Source: Smittia aterrima
Lineage: Eukaryota > Arthropoda > Insecta > Diptera > Chironomidae
Assembly: GCA_033063855.1 (NCBI GenBank)
Contig: CP093831.1
Span: 17,298,001 to 17,362,000, forward strand
Direction of reading: 5' to 3'
DNA length: 64,000 bases
The position numbers were made by a program, and so were the translations under genes. Every line of letters begins with the position of its first letter. Positions within the stretch are counted from its first letter, which is position 1. Under the pieces are notes generated by a model. That model ran no database searches, was not told the DNA's origin, and saw nothing but the letters and a program-made list of their open reading frames with translations. Positions 28,456 to 42,331 of this stretch are shown here, one piece after another.

Positions 28456-28540
28456 ATGCAGATGGAAATGCTTCACCGTGAAATTCGAATGTGTTCAATC
28501 AAAAGTAATTTCAATCTTTCCATATTCCAATTTAAATTTA

Positions 28541-28706
28541 GAAGGGATTCATCAGAACGAGAGACTCCGCTCTCGTCATCATCTGAAAAGCCTATTCCCC
28601 TTCCACCGCTTGGTAAACTCAATTTTGTGCGAAAACGAGGAATTTTGATGAAAGCTACCGACCTAGTCGCACGACAACGAAAGAAATTTGAAGAAATGAA
28701 GGAAAG
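28541..28706 (+). CDS. Possible orphan coding exon, unknown gene
   Basis: An open, codon-structured stretch flanked by an acceptor-like tttaaatttag and a donor-like AAG|GTATAT. It translates to a Ser/Glu-rich segment, then EKPIPLPPLGKLNFVRKR, then a basic/acidic helix with LVARQRKKFEEMKER. The same frame is open back to an ATG at 28456, so it could also begin there. Composition and codon choice look real, but I do not recognise the family and cannot link it to another exon. If genuine, it belongs to a plus-strand gene with long introns. Confidence 0.35.
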
Positions 28707-28725
28707 GTATATCATAAAAATCTAA

Positions 28726-31700
28726 TTTCATGCATGGTTAAACATAACAGATGCTTTAAAATAGCGTGAACAGAATGAAATGTGGAGCGCTCTGTCACCT
28801 TTTTTTTCACAATTTCATAAACACTCGCATGCCTCCTTTCTCTCTTTCCCGCTTTGCATGCTTCTCTTGAAGACAGCGACAATCAGTTTTGTCACGGTTG
28901 AAAGCTTTGCTGCGGGCTTTGTGAATAAATTATGTCAAGCACATATTCAGTTGATCTTCTTCTTCTTTCATTAGAGATCGAGGTTAGAAATTCCTTGAAT
29001 TATTTGGCACCACTCTTAGAATTTCTGTAGAATCTGGGGAATGCAATAGTTTGATCAGAGACGAAGTTAGTTTTCTGTAAAAAGTTTGAAAAAATAACTT
29101 CAAAACTGCACTTGAAGAATTTTTATTTAAAAGTCCATTGAATTCTTATTTTAAACCAAATAATTGAAAAGAAAAACAATTTTTACGATCATTAAGATTT
29201 CATTCCAAAGGTAAACTGAGAAAGAAAGCAATCAAATGCGGAGCTTTCTGAATCACTCAAGTTAAATATGAAAGAACTTTTCAGAAGAATCATTTGTAAG
29301 CAATGTTTTAACAAAGAAATTGGATTATTTACTTTTGAATAAGTAAGAAATTCTCAAAACTCATAATTTGCCATGGAAAGTTGGAATTTTTACAAATCCA
29401 ACCTGTAAATTCCATCGAAACTTGTTAACAATAAAGTTTAATTCTTAATGAACTTCGTTGTAAGCAAACAAAAAAGTTTTCTCGCCAGCGAGACGAAGAA
29501 AAAAATATAAAGATTATTAGCAAAAAACTTTTCCGAGTAGAAAAAGATTTCCAACGAGTTCTTCTTTGTTTGTAAAATTCATTAAAGAAAAGTTTCAAGA
29601 ATTAATTAAAAGTTGAGGGTTGACGTGAAGAAGTCTTGTTAAAACTTTAATCGCAGGAAAATAAATGTATCGCTTGAGAAAGTCTCGAAGAAGAAAAGTT
29701 GCACTATGACGATTATAACGATAAATTGATCACTAATAAAGTCACTTTCTGAGGTTGCGGTTGGTCAAGATTCATTTTAATTTTTTTGTCTGACTAGTCA
29801 CGAATTAAATTTTGTGGAAGTTTTAATGAATTTTATATTTTTGACGGAACTTAAGACTCTTCCATTGGACTCTTAATACTCGACATCAATTTATGAAAAA
29901 AGATTTTCTATAAAAAAAATATTTCATGGAACTGTCAACTGCTTGCACAATTCTCAATTCAACTCAAGCGAGGTTTTTCAAAGTTTTCCTATTCAGAAAA
30001 CCGTTTCAAGAACTAACGCTCTTATTCAAGTATTTTATAATGATTTTTGTCGCTTTCATACAAAAAACATTCCTCAAGCCCGATGTAGTCGACCCGATGT
30101 AATTTCTTGAATTCTTTCATGCTTATCCAAACAATTTCCTGGTGGAAATACCTGAAGTTATAACAATAAGACTGAAGTTGACCTCTTATACCTTTGCCAT
30201 CACTTTCCTTCGTCTAACAAACACGTTATCGACTTCAATTACTTTTGTTGTTAACGAGAGTCCTGTTCTCTAAAATAATGAACTCTTGAATGATTTTCTT
30301 TCAAGGAGATGGCTTTGTAGTAACGTTCTTGTATCTCCATACTATTGACGAGATGTTGAAGAGCCCGGAAAAGCTTTTGGTTTACCTTTGTTATCCTCGT
30401 CGTTTGTATCCTAAATCTGGGAAAGCTTTAATAGAATATTCAATAAATACGAGATTTATTTTCGTTCTATCCCTCGATAACGTTTGAATTTATTTGCATG
30501 GATCGAATGTGGAATAACAGAAAGAAAAATAAACAAGCTATTCAATGGGAAGTTGCCATAAATAAAGTGGCGGCGGCAGGAAACAGCATGAAAATCTCTT
30601 TGTGAGTAAAGCGATTCAAAGACGAGCTAAGCTTTAAGTGTTTGCATTGTTTGTTTGTCGTAAGTGGCATCGTTTCCACCTCAGCGATTTTACCGTGTGA
30701 TATCTGCGATAGTCTCATTCCAGCATAACCCAGAAAGCGATAAGAAGAAAACGAGGAAACGATAAATCATGTGGAGAAATTCACAATTTTATTTTCCCCT
30801 GGTGTCATGAAAAAGTTTTCTCGAATTTAAATTCGTTTCTTTCACACAATCCTCTAAAGACTCAGAGGTTTTTTTCTGCCATGTAATCATGATAAGAAGA
30901 ACCAATAACATTTTGGCATGATGAAAAATAGAACCATTTGCCGACGTAAAAAAGCAAAGGAAAACCTTCAAAGAATTGGGTCTCGCTGCCAGCTTTTTCC
31001 TCTTCTTCGGTCTCTCTTCTTCGGTCTCGTCCGCAAAACAAAATCGGATGTGATTTTTCACTGTAAATATGTATTTAATTTCTTGTCGATTGTGGGCAAG
31101 TTGAAGGTGGCAACGAAGAGAAATTTATTCATCCATCTCTTCTCTGTATCCGAAACATTCCACGATAATAAATTTTCATCCATTCAATGTTGGGTTGCTT
31201 GAAATGATTTGTCTTTTAATTTAAAAACAAGGAAGAAGCTTAGATTGTGACTCAATTCGCGTACAGTTCCGTGGAAATATCTCGATTTTTCGTCTGAAAT
31301 AAAAGCAAAAGTTTCCTTCGTTATCAACGAAACCAAAGCAAAACAAATTAATCAAGATTGATTGATAACGATAAATAATTTAATGAATAGTCAGTTTCTT
31401 CTCAATTTTATTATTATTTCTCTTTTTATTACAATATCCTAGTCATGCCAGCGAAATTCTCTATTTACAATCATCCCGTGCTTCCGTTTCTTCTCAACGA
31501 GCTCTTTCGTTCTTCTCCTTTCCGTTTCCTTTTGTATAAAAATGAAAATCAAAGTCATTCGAACTGAGATATCTCGAATTACGCAATATTGAAGGAATCT
31601 AACTTCAAAAGACATAAAGCTCGCACGAAAATGAGAGAAGACATTAAATCCCTCTTCAGGTGTCAAAATGCTTTTTTTTAGATCGTTGTCGTGTGCTGAC

Positions 31701-31989
31701 AATCACATGCGTTCTCAGGCAGATAGATAATTCCTTCTCGATTGCGAGAGAGAGAGGCAAATGGCTCGAATTGCGTAACATCACACGTCGATAAAAACAA
31801 TAAATGGATGCTCCACACTCTCGGAACGAGGCAATTTGTGTAGAGCCTGTTGTTCTCTACGAGTCTTTTATTATGCCACTCAAAAACAAAGTAATAAATT
31901 ATTTAATGATTGGGCTATTCGTACATCGCATCCCTTTCCACACTCTCGTATCGCTTTCTCTGGACAGAGTTTCGTTATAATTTCTCCTC
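28726..31989. other. No gene recognised
   Basis: AT-rich, short frames only. It lies downstream of the dpr-family gene's stop codon at 31990. I saw no further exon of that gene here, consistent with the model ending at 31990. Confidence 0.4.
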
Positions 31990-34900
31990 TTATAGAGCAC
32001 ATAAACAAAAGATTTGATATGTCACTAGAGTTAACAACAAAGATAACATTATGTAGGGTGATGGGCTGATGGCGATTCCATAATCTCTCAATAGCTCAGC
32101 TGGGTTCTCACCTTTTATGATTGAGCGATAAAAGATAAAAGGGAAATGAAATTAATTGAGCTCCGTCGGCATGCTTTGATTGTCAAACGCTTACCGTTGA
32201 AGATGTGTACGAATGTTGATGATGAGACGGCATTGTTCGTCACACACGAGTAATTCCCCGAGTGACTGGTCATCGTCTGTGATATCTGTAGCTCCGAGTA
32301 TCTGTTATCTGTTTCCGAGGCAGAACAAAAAAAAGGAAAACAACGAGAAAAACGCTTTAGACATGCGACAAATTGGAAGTTCGCTTCGTTTTTTTGTTCC
32401 GTTTTGGAAAAAGGTAAATCCCATTTCATGTTTGTACAAATGAAAGCTTAGATAAAGTATGAATGTAGATTGATCGTTTATCAAAGCTTCGTCTTAATGA
32501 GATAATGATTGAGAACTACCTGGCTCAGTCGACACATTAACCCCTCGATGAGAATCATAATTTATCATTCGATTATTGTGATACCAGAAAATGTACAAAG
32601 GATTCTCGATATTCTCGACAACCCGACACGTCAGTCGGAGCACTGAGCCTGGCTTTAAATATTTCTCGGAGGGTCCACTAATCTCAGCTCTCGCTTCTAT
32701 AAATTGAGAAAAAGGTTGACTTTGTAACTAGAATAGATTGTGCCTAATGACGTTAACAACTCACCAACAACATTCAGTTGAATGAAAATTGATATCGGAG
32801 GATGTTTCGTCACCTGAAAGCGACAAAGACAGAGATTCAATTACTCTCGAACTTAATTTGCTGCTTCTCATATTTTCACCTGGCACTCGTAGATTCCCGC
32901 ATCTCTTAGCTGGACGTATTTTATCTTTAATGGCCAGTACTGTAAATTGAAAACGAAAAGACAATTGAGTCGAGTTATAAGTTTGACCTGAAGGCTTGGC
33001 ACGCTCGAGTTCACTGCAGAAAATGTTCGAACCATCTTTTATAACTTATCTTCTCCACATTGTCCGCAGCACGAACGAAATTTCTTTTGTCTTCTAAACG
33101 TTTCTCTCTTTCAACTTAAGGACGAAATAAGTGAACCGTGTTTAAGACATAAGAATAAACGTAATTCAATGTAATCGACGGATTCGAATTAAAGATTTCC
33201 TTGCCAGTGGCACGGACTGATAGAATTAAAATTACCTCAGACTCGTCTAAATGCAAAGCACTAAACCTTTCATCGCTGCTGTATGTTGTTAACCCCACCG
33301 TCAATAGGTGATAGTCCTTTTTCCGGATCCATGATACCTTTAAGATAGAAAAAGGGACGAGAATGATTTCAAATCTCCTTTAGATAATTTATTCGAGTGA
33401 GTGTCACCATAAGAGACGTAAATGATGGAAAGGGCTTTGGAGACAGACAAGATTCATTAATTCATTGATTTTCCGGCAAGTCGTGCGATAGTGAATAGAT
33501 GAGATTAAATTTCTGGGAAAGGTCAGGTGTTGAATGATTGGAGAATTCAGGATTCATTGTCCTAGACAACACAACTGAAATTTGATGAGGAAAAGTTTCG
33601 TTTACGGTTGGATTGAGGAGGACAGACGAAGCTGTAATGGCGACTGTTCATTAAAGAACAATGTTGAATTGATTAATCAGACTTAGGAGATGATTTATTT
33701 GCTTTGCGAAAATCTCATTTCGTTTCGTTTGAATGAGTTCGCTGGAGAAAGTTTCTGCGTCAGAGTGTCTTAATTGAAGATTCGTGCCGCTCGCAATGAT
33801 GAATTAATAATTGCGTGGCTTTTATTGATAAAGTCTGGCAAATTTTGAGCTGTAAATTAACGAGGAACTTTTTACGACTCCCAAAGTCTTTTGTTCGACA
33901 ATTCGAGCCTCGTAACAATTACCGTAATGTCTCGCAATTTCACTCGAAAGCTTTTATCTTAATTGTTCGCAGTGAGATTTCGGTCAGGTAAAGACTTTTA
34001 ATTACGGCAATTTAGAAATGAAAGTAAAGTTAAAGAGTAAATAACATGAAGGGTTTGTTAGAAAGTTATATCAAGATTTAATTATTTTAATTCAAAATTT
34101 AATTTTTAAATTTGAAATTTGAAGATGATTTATTTTTCAGTTCATTTAAGATCTTTTATTGACTTTTAAAACTTTCTAGTTTTAATTGAAACTTTTTTGC
34201 CTTTAAAAGCTTCTTATAAAATTATGTAATCGAATATTTTCATAAAGTCAAAGCTCGGAATGTTTCAACATCTTTCTAACCTTTAAGAACTTTCAATAAA
34301 ATTGTTACATAATTTAAGAACGAGTTGCTATAAACATTGTCCAAAGGTTCTCTTAAATTTAATCAAAAAACTCTTTTCATCCGCTCTTGAAGAAAAAAAA
34401 GGTTTGAAAAACTGATGGTAAGGCTGGCTTCGAAGTAGGTTCAAGCCTTTTCCAACAAATTCAATGAGAAGCTCAAGAAGCCAATTCTAAGGGACCATCA
34501 CATTGGATTAGCCTCTTCACTCGATGCTTTAAACGACGATTTAACTTTATAGACTTTCTCTCATTTTTTGTATGAAAATTTATGTCTACATAAATTCAAA
34601 GATTTCTTTCTGCTCTTGTTCGACCTCGAAGCCACATTTGTAAGACTCGACTTATTGAAGTCCATTGAAAACGAAGCAAAAAGAACTCTGACGAAAGCTT
34701 AAAGTTTTGACAGTTTTATGCTTTGTTGGAAACCAAGCTATTCTCAAAAACTGAAGAGAACTTTGCTACATAGTTTTCAACTTCTCAGATTTCAACGCAA
34801 CGTTTAAAAAGTTGAAACTGAGAAGCTTTTGGTTTTGTCGTGAAGGAAACTTTCAAAGGAATCAAGAAACTTATTTTCTTCCGTTTTCAAGTGAAATCTC

Positions 34901-35696
34901 TCAGATTTAAAACAGAATTTGGTTAGAAGTTTCAAAGGACTTTGGTTGTAAAGTTCCGGGCATCAATAAATAATGTTGCTTGAGTCCAATGGGAATCAGC
35001 TATAAATTCAATAGCGAAGAATTTTCAAACACAACTTGTTGAGCGCGATCCCAATGTCTCAATGCATTTACTACATAACCGGGAACGATGACCCGGAAAG
35101 GGAGGAGAGAGGGTAGGTCATAAATTTTATCTAAAATGTTCTGACACTTACTGTTCCTTCCCCAAGGTGATGAACAGCGCAAGGAATCTCTACGATCGAT
35201 CCCACCTGTGACGTTATGTTCGTGAAATTTGCTGTGCTGAAGTACGTGCTCTCGTCCACGTTTGCTGCTAATTGATTTGAACTATTATGATTTGTTGCAT
35301 TAGTTAAAGTCACTCCGTCACTAGAGTTTGTTTTAAAACTTTTAAAACTGTTTACGTTCTTGTTTGAATCACTTATAGCATTGGGAACAGTAAAGTTTCC
35401 CGTCGTCGTCGTCACTTTGTCTCGATCAAAGACTCTCGTTTGATTTTGCTCGACCTTTTTCGGGATAATTAAGAAGCCTTTTTTGGTTGGTGAACGACAG
35501 AGTTGGTGGGGGGCGACGAGAAGAGATTGAAAAGAAAGAAAAGAGGGATTCAAAATGATTGATGACGCTTCTTGCTTGTCTCGAGCAGAATCAGAGATTT
35601 ACCATTTCCTCCATTTGAATACTCTATGAGCACGATAACCAGCAAGCATTTTATGAGCAGGTAATGTGATTTAGATTCGCCGCTTTTTCTGATCAT
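31990..35696 (-). CDS. dpr: Defective-proboscis-extension-response (Dpr)-family two-Ig cell-surface receptor
   Basis: Eight exons: 35696-35603, 35477-35152, 33337-33236, 32939-32880, 32813-32765, 32696-32520, 32308-32195, 32111-31990, giving 347 aa. Exon 1 is a signal peptide (LLIKCLLVIVLIEYS). Exon 2 holds an Asn/Ser/Thr-rich linker with about six N-glycosylation sequons, then the first Ig strand (IPCAVHH). Exons 3-4 finish Ig1 with the Dpr signatures WIRKKDYHLLTVG, FSALHL, IKYVQLRDAGIYECQV. Exons 5-7 make Ig2: ARAEISGPSEKYLKPGS, RLTCRV, IFWYHNNRMINYD, HSGNYSCV. The last exon starts GENPAELL and ends in a hydrophobic tail (IMLSLLLTLVTYQIF), so membrane or GPI anchored. Known Dprs bind DIP partners in synaptic partner choice. 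Which family member it is cannot be decided here. The exon 2 acceptor (aaaaaag|GC) is weak and is chosen by frame. Confidence 0.9.
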
Positions 35697-38600
35697 AATA
35701 GAATTCGTCAACTGTTCACTGCAATAAATACAAACGACGAACGTAGCTTCTAGAACAACCAGCGGAATGAAAATGTTTTCATCGTCTTAAAATTTATTGT
35801 TGTCTCTCTTGTTTTGATATCGTCGCTCAGCTCAATAGTTTGTTGATTTTATGTCATGGCAATTTGCCTTTTGACTCCTTTCATCATCCAAACACAAAAA
35901 TTCTTTTATGTTCATTCACGAAGTTACTTTGTACATCTCTTTTTATAAATCACTTCCATTTTATTTTCATTATGCACGTCACTTACAAAGCACTAAATCG
36001 AGGTCGAGGGAAAGGGAAAGAAAAATAAAATAGAGAGGAGAATCAAGTTTACATTTGCAGCCGCTTTCATGGTTCTTCATGTGCGCCTTTATTCTTCTTT
36101 ATTTTATTATGCGAGCATTTTATCACTCTCGACTCTGCTTTTCCCCCTCATTTTACTGCCGCTGAAAATCTAAAGTCCACATGACTTATTGCACCATCAT
36201 TTATTCACTTTTTCCGCTTCGCACTCGACGCCCGACGTTCTTCCACTCCCCGTCTCATTCGACTCTTGATAATAAAAGGGAATGAGCTTTGTATTATAAA
36301 ATACGACCGCAATTTAATGTCCCCATATCAAGTTAGATTACGGGGATTGTAGAGTGGAGAGTCGAGGCTCTTGAGAAGTTTTGAGAAATGGATCTTAATA
36401 AAACATACTTAATAGGTCGCACGAAATCACCTTCTTTAATATTTTCCCACACTTTCTCTCTCTTACGATCTTATCTTATATTTTTATGGCAGCTCTCGTC
36501 TGCTCATTGCTGAGGAAAATGAGATTTATTTAATAAAAAAAGGATTAATGGAATTGTTTTTGCTAGTGAGGTGAAGTCAACTGTTGACTCTTAAATCCTT
36601 TTATGAGCGTAAACTTATGATGGAAGAATTCTGAGCTTTCTTTTCTTCCTTCAGCTGTGCAATGAGCTGCTGAATGAAAATTTAATAAATGACTTCCCAT
36701 GAACAAGAATGGGAAAATGCAAACTGCGCTGGATGGAAACGAAGAAACTTGAAAGTCACAGCGGGAGCTTTAAATTCATTCATTCTTTCTTTATTCACAT
36801 CTAAGCTCATTTTCCTTCATTAAACAGAGAACTTTAATTGCAATTAAACTTGCTTGTTAGCTTTTCGAATGAGAAATCTTTTAATTTGTTAGCAAACTAA
36901 CGATGATCTCTTTTCGCTTCTCAATTTCTCTGCGTGACAATCGTCAAAGGAAAAGGATTAAGGACGACGAACGATTGACGACACAAGAAGAAAGGAAGCG
37001 AAGTGGGTGGAATACACAGCAAATTCCAATCTGACAAGCATTTTAATTAAATCGAAGAAGTTTTAAACTGAAACTTTCTTTTTTGCCTCTTCGTGCTTTC
37101 ATGTCGAAATTTAATTAATTCTCATTTGAAAGGATTCTTCCTCATCCAATCTATGCTCAAATCGTCTTCTTATGTTTTAAAAAATAATTCCAAGAAGAAG
37201 AAGCTTCGAGAAGATTAATTTTTTTATCGCGCCAGACGAGATTGCGACGTTGTGCAATCAATAACACATTTCAATGATTTCGTAGTTATTGATTATGATC
37301 ATTGGGTTGGATCATTAAATCCAACATAATCCATCGCAATTATTATTAAATGCTTCACTCCCTCATCTCATCGCTTTGCTCAGTGATGGAAACCGTTTTA
37401 ATTAAGTTTTAATTTATCGATTTGCTTGCTGATGCGGTGCACTAATTAAATAGTAAAATTCATGTTCAGCGACTTCGGTTGTAATTAGCAAATGACAAGA
37501 TTACTGCAAACAAAGCAGAGACTAATTTGCTTGTAAAGTTTGGTTCAAAGGATTCTCAATTTGCGTTGTTATTACGTTTGCGAAACAATGCGGAATTTGT
37601 CTTAATCTTCCTCGCTAACTTGAAACGATGTTACAATTATTCTCTGTTTGTCTTTCGTCATCAAATTTTCCGACGCTCTTATCCCACAAATTCACGATAT
37701 CTTACATAATCTCGCAATTCTGTTTGTGCGGTTCAATCAATAAAGAGACGACGCTTAACAACTCAACATCGAATGTTTGTCGAAGAAAATTTTCTTGCTA
37801 ATTGGACGAAAACTGTTTCAATAATCCAATCTTCCGCTAATCCAAATTATCCGTGACGATTCATAAACTCGTTCGATAATGTAATTTCTGTTCACAAACT
37901 GTTTTTCGTTATTAGATCTCAAACAACAATCTGTTTAGTTTTTTGATCGCACTCCCGAGTCAATTGTCCTACCGTTCATAATAAAATCTAGTTCACTACT
38001 GGAAGTCGAGTTGTGAAAGCAGCAGATGAGTTTGCCGAAGTTGAATTTTAGATTTCCCGCTGGAACGCAGAATCCGAAAATCGTCGTTGTACCACTGGAA
38101 AATTCTTCTTGCGAAGAGAAAGAGAAAATCGTCTAAAACATTTCTCGCTCTCTGTTAAGACCGAAGACAATGAATGTCCAGTTAAGAAGATTAAAACTGA
38201 TTGTTTGCTTCTTACTTTATTCAGACGACGTTTTTCTTTCTTTGTAGAAGCTTCAGGGTTCAGTTGGGTGTAATAGACATCCAACAAGCCGTTTGACTTC
38301 AGACGATGCTTGTCTAATGCAGAATTATCATCGTTTCAACTAAACTTCTTCCACAATGACTTGTAAGCTTCTTAGAAGGTTCCGAAATCAGACGGAAATT
38401 TTGATTTTATTTATTCTTCGTATAAAACCCTAAACACTTCCAATACAAATATTTGAAGCTTCAGTCAATCGTTTCAAGCTCTATTGAGTATTCTCGAGCA
38501 TGAAAACGTCAACAATATGTCACCGAGCAACAAATTGAAGCGTGAAAGCCACACTTACGTGCACCCGAAAGCAACAGCAGGTTGCATTTCATTTTGTACT

Positions 38601-38771
38601 GATTTTCGAATGTTACCGTCGATTCTTTCGCCACAAACTCTATGGCAACGGCAACGCTAAGTCGATTGTTTGTCGAATACACAAAACCTTGCTAAATTTT
38701 CATAAATTTTACATGAATTCTATCAGCGTTCGTTTAATTGAAAATTTCTGATTCCAGTAAACAGCTTCGAT
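35697..38771. other. No coding sequence recognised
   Basis: Sequence between the dpr start and the divergently oriented coiled-coil gene, so it probably holds both promoters. Acceptor-like gattccag ending at 38758, just before the ATG at 38772, suggests that the coiled-coil gene has an intron in its 5' UTR. Nothing else is supported. Confidence 0.4.
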
Positions 38772-41114
38772 ATGGGAGATCCATTGGGCGGCGATGTATT
38801 CGATGTGGAAGCGTTAGCGGAGGCGGAAATTGAAAAGCTGCTAAAGCAAGTATGTAATAAATGTTAGATTTGAATGCTAAGCTCGATTTAAAAAGCTATT
38901 CATGGATTTTCTTCTTTCGCATTTTTCAGTATCGAACAATCGAAGCAGAGCGATTAAGTTTTATAGAAGTGAAGGAGAAAACTGAAAGAAAATACAACAA
39001 AGTCTTGAAAATATTTGAAAAGGAAAAGTCGGATTTACAGTATCAGCTTGACAGCGAACAAAAGGGAATCCACGCTCGTCGGGAGTCCGATGTATGTTCT
39101 CCTCCCTGAACTTTCGTTCGTTGAGTTGCAGTGTGGCTTCGATGAGATTAATCGAAAACAGAAGAATTCTTCACTCAATTGAAAGCAAAGCCTCACTGCT
39201 CAACTTATTCATTTCATCTCATGAAGAAAATCCTTTAAACGGACTTTTTTATTGCTTTTGATTTTCATTTTTCTTTCGAATTTTCTTTCCTCTTTTCCTC
39301 TAACTGCAGGCACAAATAAAAATATTAAACTTAATGGACAGAAAGGAAAAGACAGCCCAAGCACTCAAGAAGAAGAAAAGCATTTTAGTGGAATTGGAAG
39401 CCGAAGCTCGAAAGGTTTCCTTGGGTTTTTTATTCGTAGTTTCATGATAAAGCCCTTCCATGAAGGTCTAGCATAAGAAGAAGTCTGAGAAAGCTTTAGA
39501 AACTTTCTTTTCTATTGCTCACGTTCCCTTCTCATGTTGATTATGTGAATGATGTTTATTTCCACAAAAGTAGTTTGCCTCGGGCTTCCCATTCTTGTTT
39601 ATTTGAATTTATTCACTCACTGTTACAACTTTCCTGATATTTTCTGTCTCCAACAGCTTCACAAAGAAATTTCCTCGATACGAGATAACGAAATTACCGA
39701 AAATTTGTACAAGGAAACAATAGACGATGGACGAAAAAACGTCGTGAAATTGGAAAACCGCCTTGATGTCATTACGAAGCGATGTGGAAGTGTAATGGCG
39801 GAAAATGCGAAACTGAGGGAAATTATTGATCACATGTTGCAAGAACGGTGAGTGACTACTTCAAAAAATCAACTGAAGGTCACTTTGAAAATGGTCAATT
39901 TTAGGTCGAGCTTTAATGTTATGTGGCAAAGAATGATCAACAAATTGAATTATGGCAAACGGCACATAATGGACCTTGTCGAACAAGCGACGAATGCTTT
40001 CGATCAAAGAGAAGAGCTTTGCACGAAATTGCAAATTCTTAAAGAGCGAGGACAGAATGACAAAACAAATCATGTTCAAGAGATGAGGGAGCTTCAACGA
40101 AAGCTCGATCACGATGCGAAGCTTCAGGAATTCTTGGCCATCAAGGGACAGCAGAGACTGAATACCGAACAACAAGAACGCGAGGCTGATAAGAAAAAGA
40201 AAAGAATTGAAGAAATGGAACGTCAGTTTGTGGAATTCGACAAAATATTTCAACGAATCATTGTGAGTTTCATCCGTCGGCCCGAATTTCTGTTGAAAAA
40301 TTTCTGATTTAATTTTATTTCTATATTCGCTGAAGCTCCTTTCGGGAGAGAAAGAAACTGAGAAAATCATCACAAAGTTCATTAAGGAGGAAGAGGAGAA
40401 TTACGCTCTGTTCAATTACGTTAACGAACTGAGTCACGAAATCGAAACGTTAGACGAGACCGTGCAACAGTTGCAGGATAGCATCGGTAATTAGATTCAA
40501 TTAATTAGAAGCTTCGTTTGCTCCTTGTTCGTCTGACGTATCAATAGCGATGCACTCACTATGTACGTGTTGTCGATTCTTTCACAGATGAGCAGAAGGA
40601 GATGCGAGAAACAAAGACCAACTCGCAGGACGACAACATCGATTTACTGAAAGATGAAGCCGTGAAACAGAAACAATTTGCTGACGACGCCAACGATTAC
40701 AAGGACGAATGCGAAGCGAAATTACTGGAAATATTGAAGGCAGTTGAGAAGCTTTACAAGTAATTTCATCTGTCCCTAACTTTCTCTTCCTTTTGTCACT
40801 TCAATTCAGCAACTACTCGCACAGCTCACTTGTCATTTGTTTAATGAACCGGAATTGAGTTTGTCATCCTCATTCATTTCTAATCTTTCTTTCACAGGCT
40901 CTTGCAGTGCGATGAAGCACCAATCCTTTACTTACTGGGCAAGGAGAAGAAAGTCTCGCTGAACAATGCCAAACTCTTCTTGGGGATAATCGACCGAAAA
41001 ATCATTGGAATGATAAACAACGTGCAATTCGTTGAGCCGACGACGAAAATTCTTGGAAAGAAAGATCGCGTTCCTAACTTTAACGTGAAGGAATCAGCGA
41101 AGAACCAAAAGTAA
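38772..41114 (+). CDS. Outer dynein arm docking complex coiled-coil protein (ODAD1/CCDC114-CCDC63 family)
   Basis: Eight exons: 38772-38849, 38930-39091, 39310-39414, 39657-39847, 39905-40262, 40336-40486, 40588-40759, 40898-41114; 477 aa. Almost entirely alpha-helical coiled coil. The starting part is acidic (MGDPLGGDVFDVEALAEAEI), followed by long Lys/Glu heptads. The segment KFIKEEEENYALFNYVNELS is the conserved block that identifies the CCDC63/CCDC114 docking-complex family. These proteins anchor outer dynein arms to axonemal doublets; in flies such genes act mainly in sperm and sensory cilia. The C-terminal exon is the family's Asn/Lys-rich end. All junctions are canonical, though the exon 6 acceptor (tgaag|CTC) has a poor pyrimidine tract. 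Exons 6-7 and part of 5 recur inverted at 27.4-28.1 kb. Family call is firm; the exact ortholog is not. Confidence 0.88.
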
Positions 41115-42176
41115 CTTGGATTAAATCAGCAAGAGTAATGTGTCTGCAAGTGATTTCGTTGGTTGCGAAGCTTCGCAGACTTCGGTTGCGTCTGAGTTCA
41201 TTGAACTGTAGAGATTTCCGTAATTCTGATTTACTTAGGACGACAAAGAAAGTGAAAGGAGAAAAGGGTTTGCAATAAGTCTTGTGGAACTGAAACAATA
41301 ATTTAAATTTTCACTGAGATTGTGAAGGTGATGGCACCGCTCATCGCTTTTGTCTGAGGTTCTTTTTAGCAATGAAATTGAATAAATGTGCAAAAGACTT
41401 TCGCATCGTAAATCACGAAAAAGAGCTTTTCTTTCCAAGCGTTTCGTTAAATTGGACTTTCTCAATTGGATAAGCTCGAATTCCCTTGGCGACAATGAAC
41501 TTTCTTGTCGTCGATCGAGAATCAAATGAGAAAGGAGTGAAAGATAACGAATCAATTAGCTTAATAAATTATCAAGAAAATGTGTCTCAAGTTACGATCT
41601 TCCTTAGAATTCTCAGCTTTCACTGGGAATTAGTTTTTGTAACTGCAATATTTTATTTTGGAAAATTAGTTTGGTCGATCTTTCACCAAAAAAAAACCTT
41701 CTGTTCATGACTTTTGTTGAAAGACACCAAAGGATATCCGAGCAATTTCACATGTTGCCTTCCGGATCCGTCAGCGGATGTGAAAACCTGCTGGAGTTTC
41801 ATTTGCAACACATTGTTCAATTCACGGATGGAAACAATTCGATTTCAATTGAGCTTTTATGACGAAAACAGAACGAGTCATTCGTCCATCAACGATAAGA
41901 GAAGAACATGAAGCTGCCAAATACCAAATCGACATATCTAACGAAAGCGATGAATTCATGATGAGAACATTGACGTTGATGATGAGGATGAGCTTGATTG
42001 AGTTGCCGGTAGCTGTTGAAAAACGAATACTCAACTTCCATGTAATCCAATAGTTACGATCATCAAACAACAGAGTTTTCCGGAGCTTTCGTCATCCGCT
42101 TGCTTCTGTGTGCATCGTTAATCAAATCTGACCATTCTAAATATCGAAAAGTACTTTTATATGCCACTTGAACTTC

Positions 42177-42331
42177 TCTTCACGTCTCCTGATTGCAGCG
42201 AATTGTCGACGGAAGTCCTGAGAATCTCTCGTCTGCAGGCGATTGATGGTGTCAATGTCTTCGTGACGATGACGATGGAGCATCGACACTACAAACTGAA
42301 GAGCAAATTCAATCAAATCACTCGAGATGGT
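42177..42331 (+). CDS. Possible coding exon, unknown gene
   Basis: Codon-structured open stretch ending at a good donor (GATG|GTAAGA), translating through ELSTEVLRISRLQAIDGVNV and ending KFNQITRDG. Third positions are richer in G/C than in the surroundings. A possible next exon follows an acceptor cgacag at 42481 but soon stops. Open frames at 41714-41911 and 41859-42053 could be upstream parts, yet no join gives a continuous protein. I do not recognise it. It could be a decayed gene. Confidence 0.3.

Noticed and set aside
35478..35553. Start of the Dpr protein at the Met at 35553
   Set aside because: That Met precedes no signal peptide. A separate upstream exon with a signal peptide joins in frame at 35477.
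39861..40382. 173-codon minus-strand ORF
   Set aside because: Antisense shadow of exon 5 of the docking-complex gene; Phe/Leu-rich as expected opposite a Lys/Glu coiled coil.
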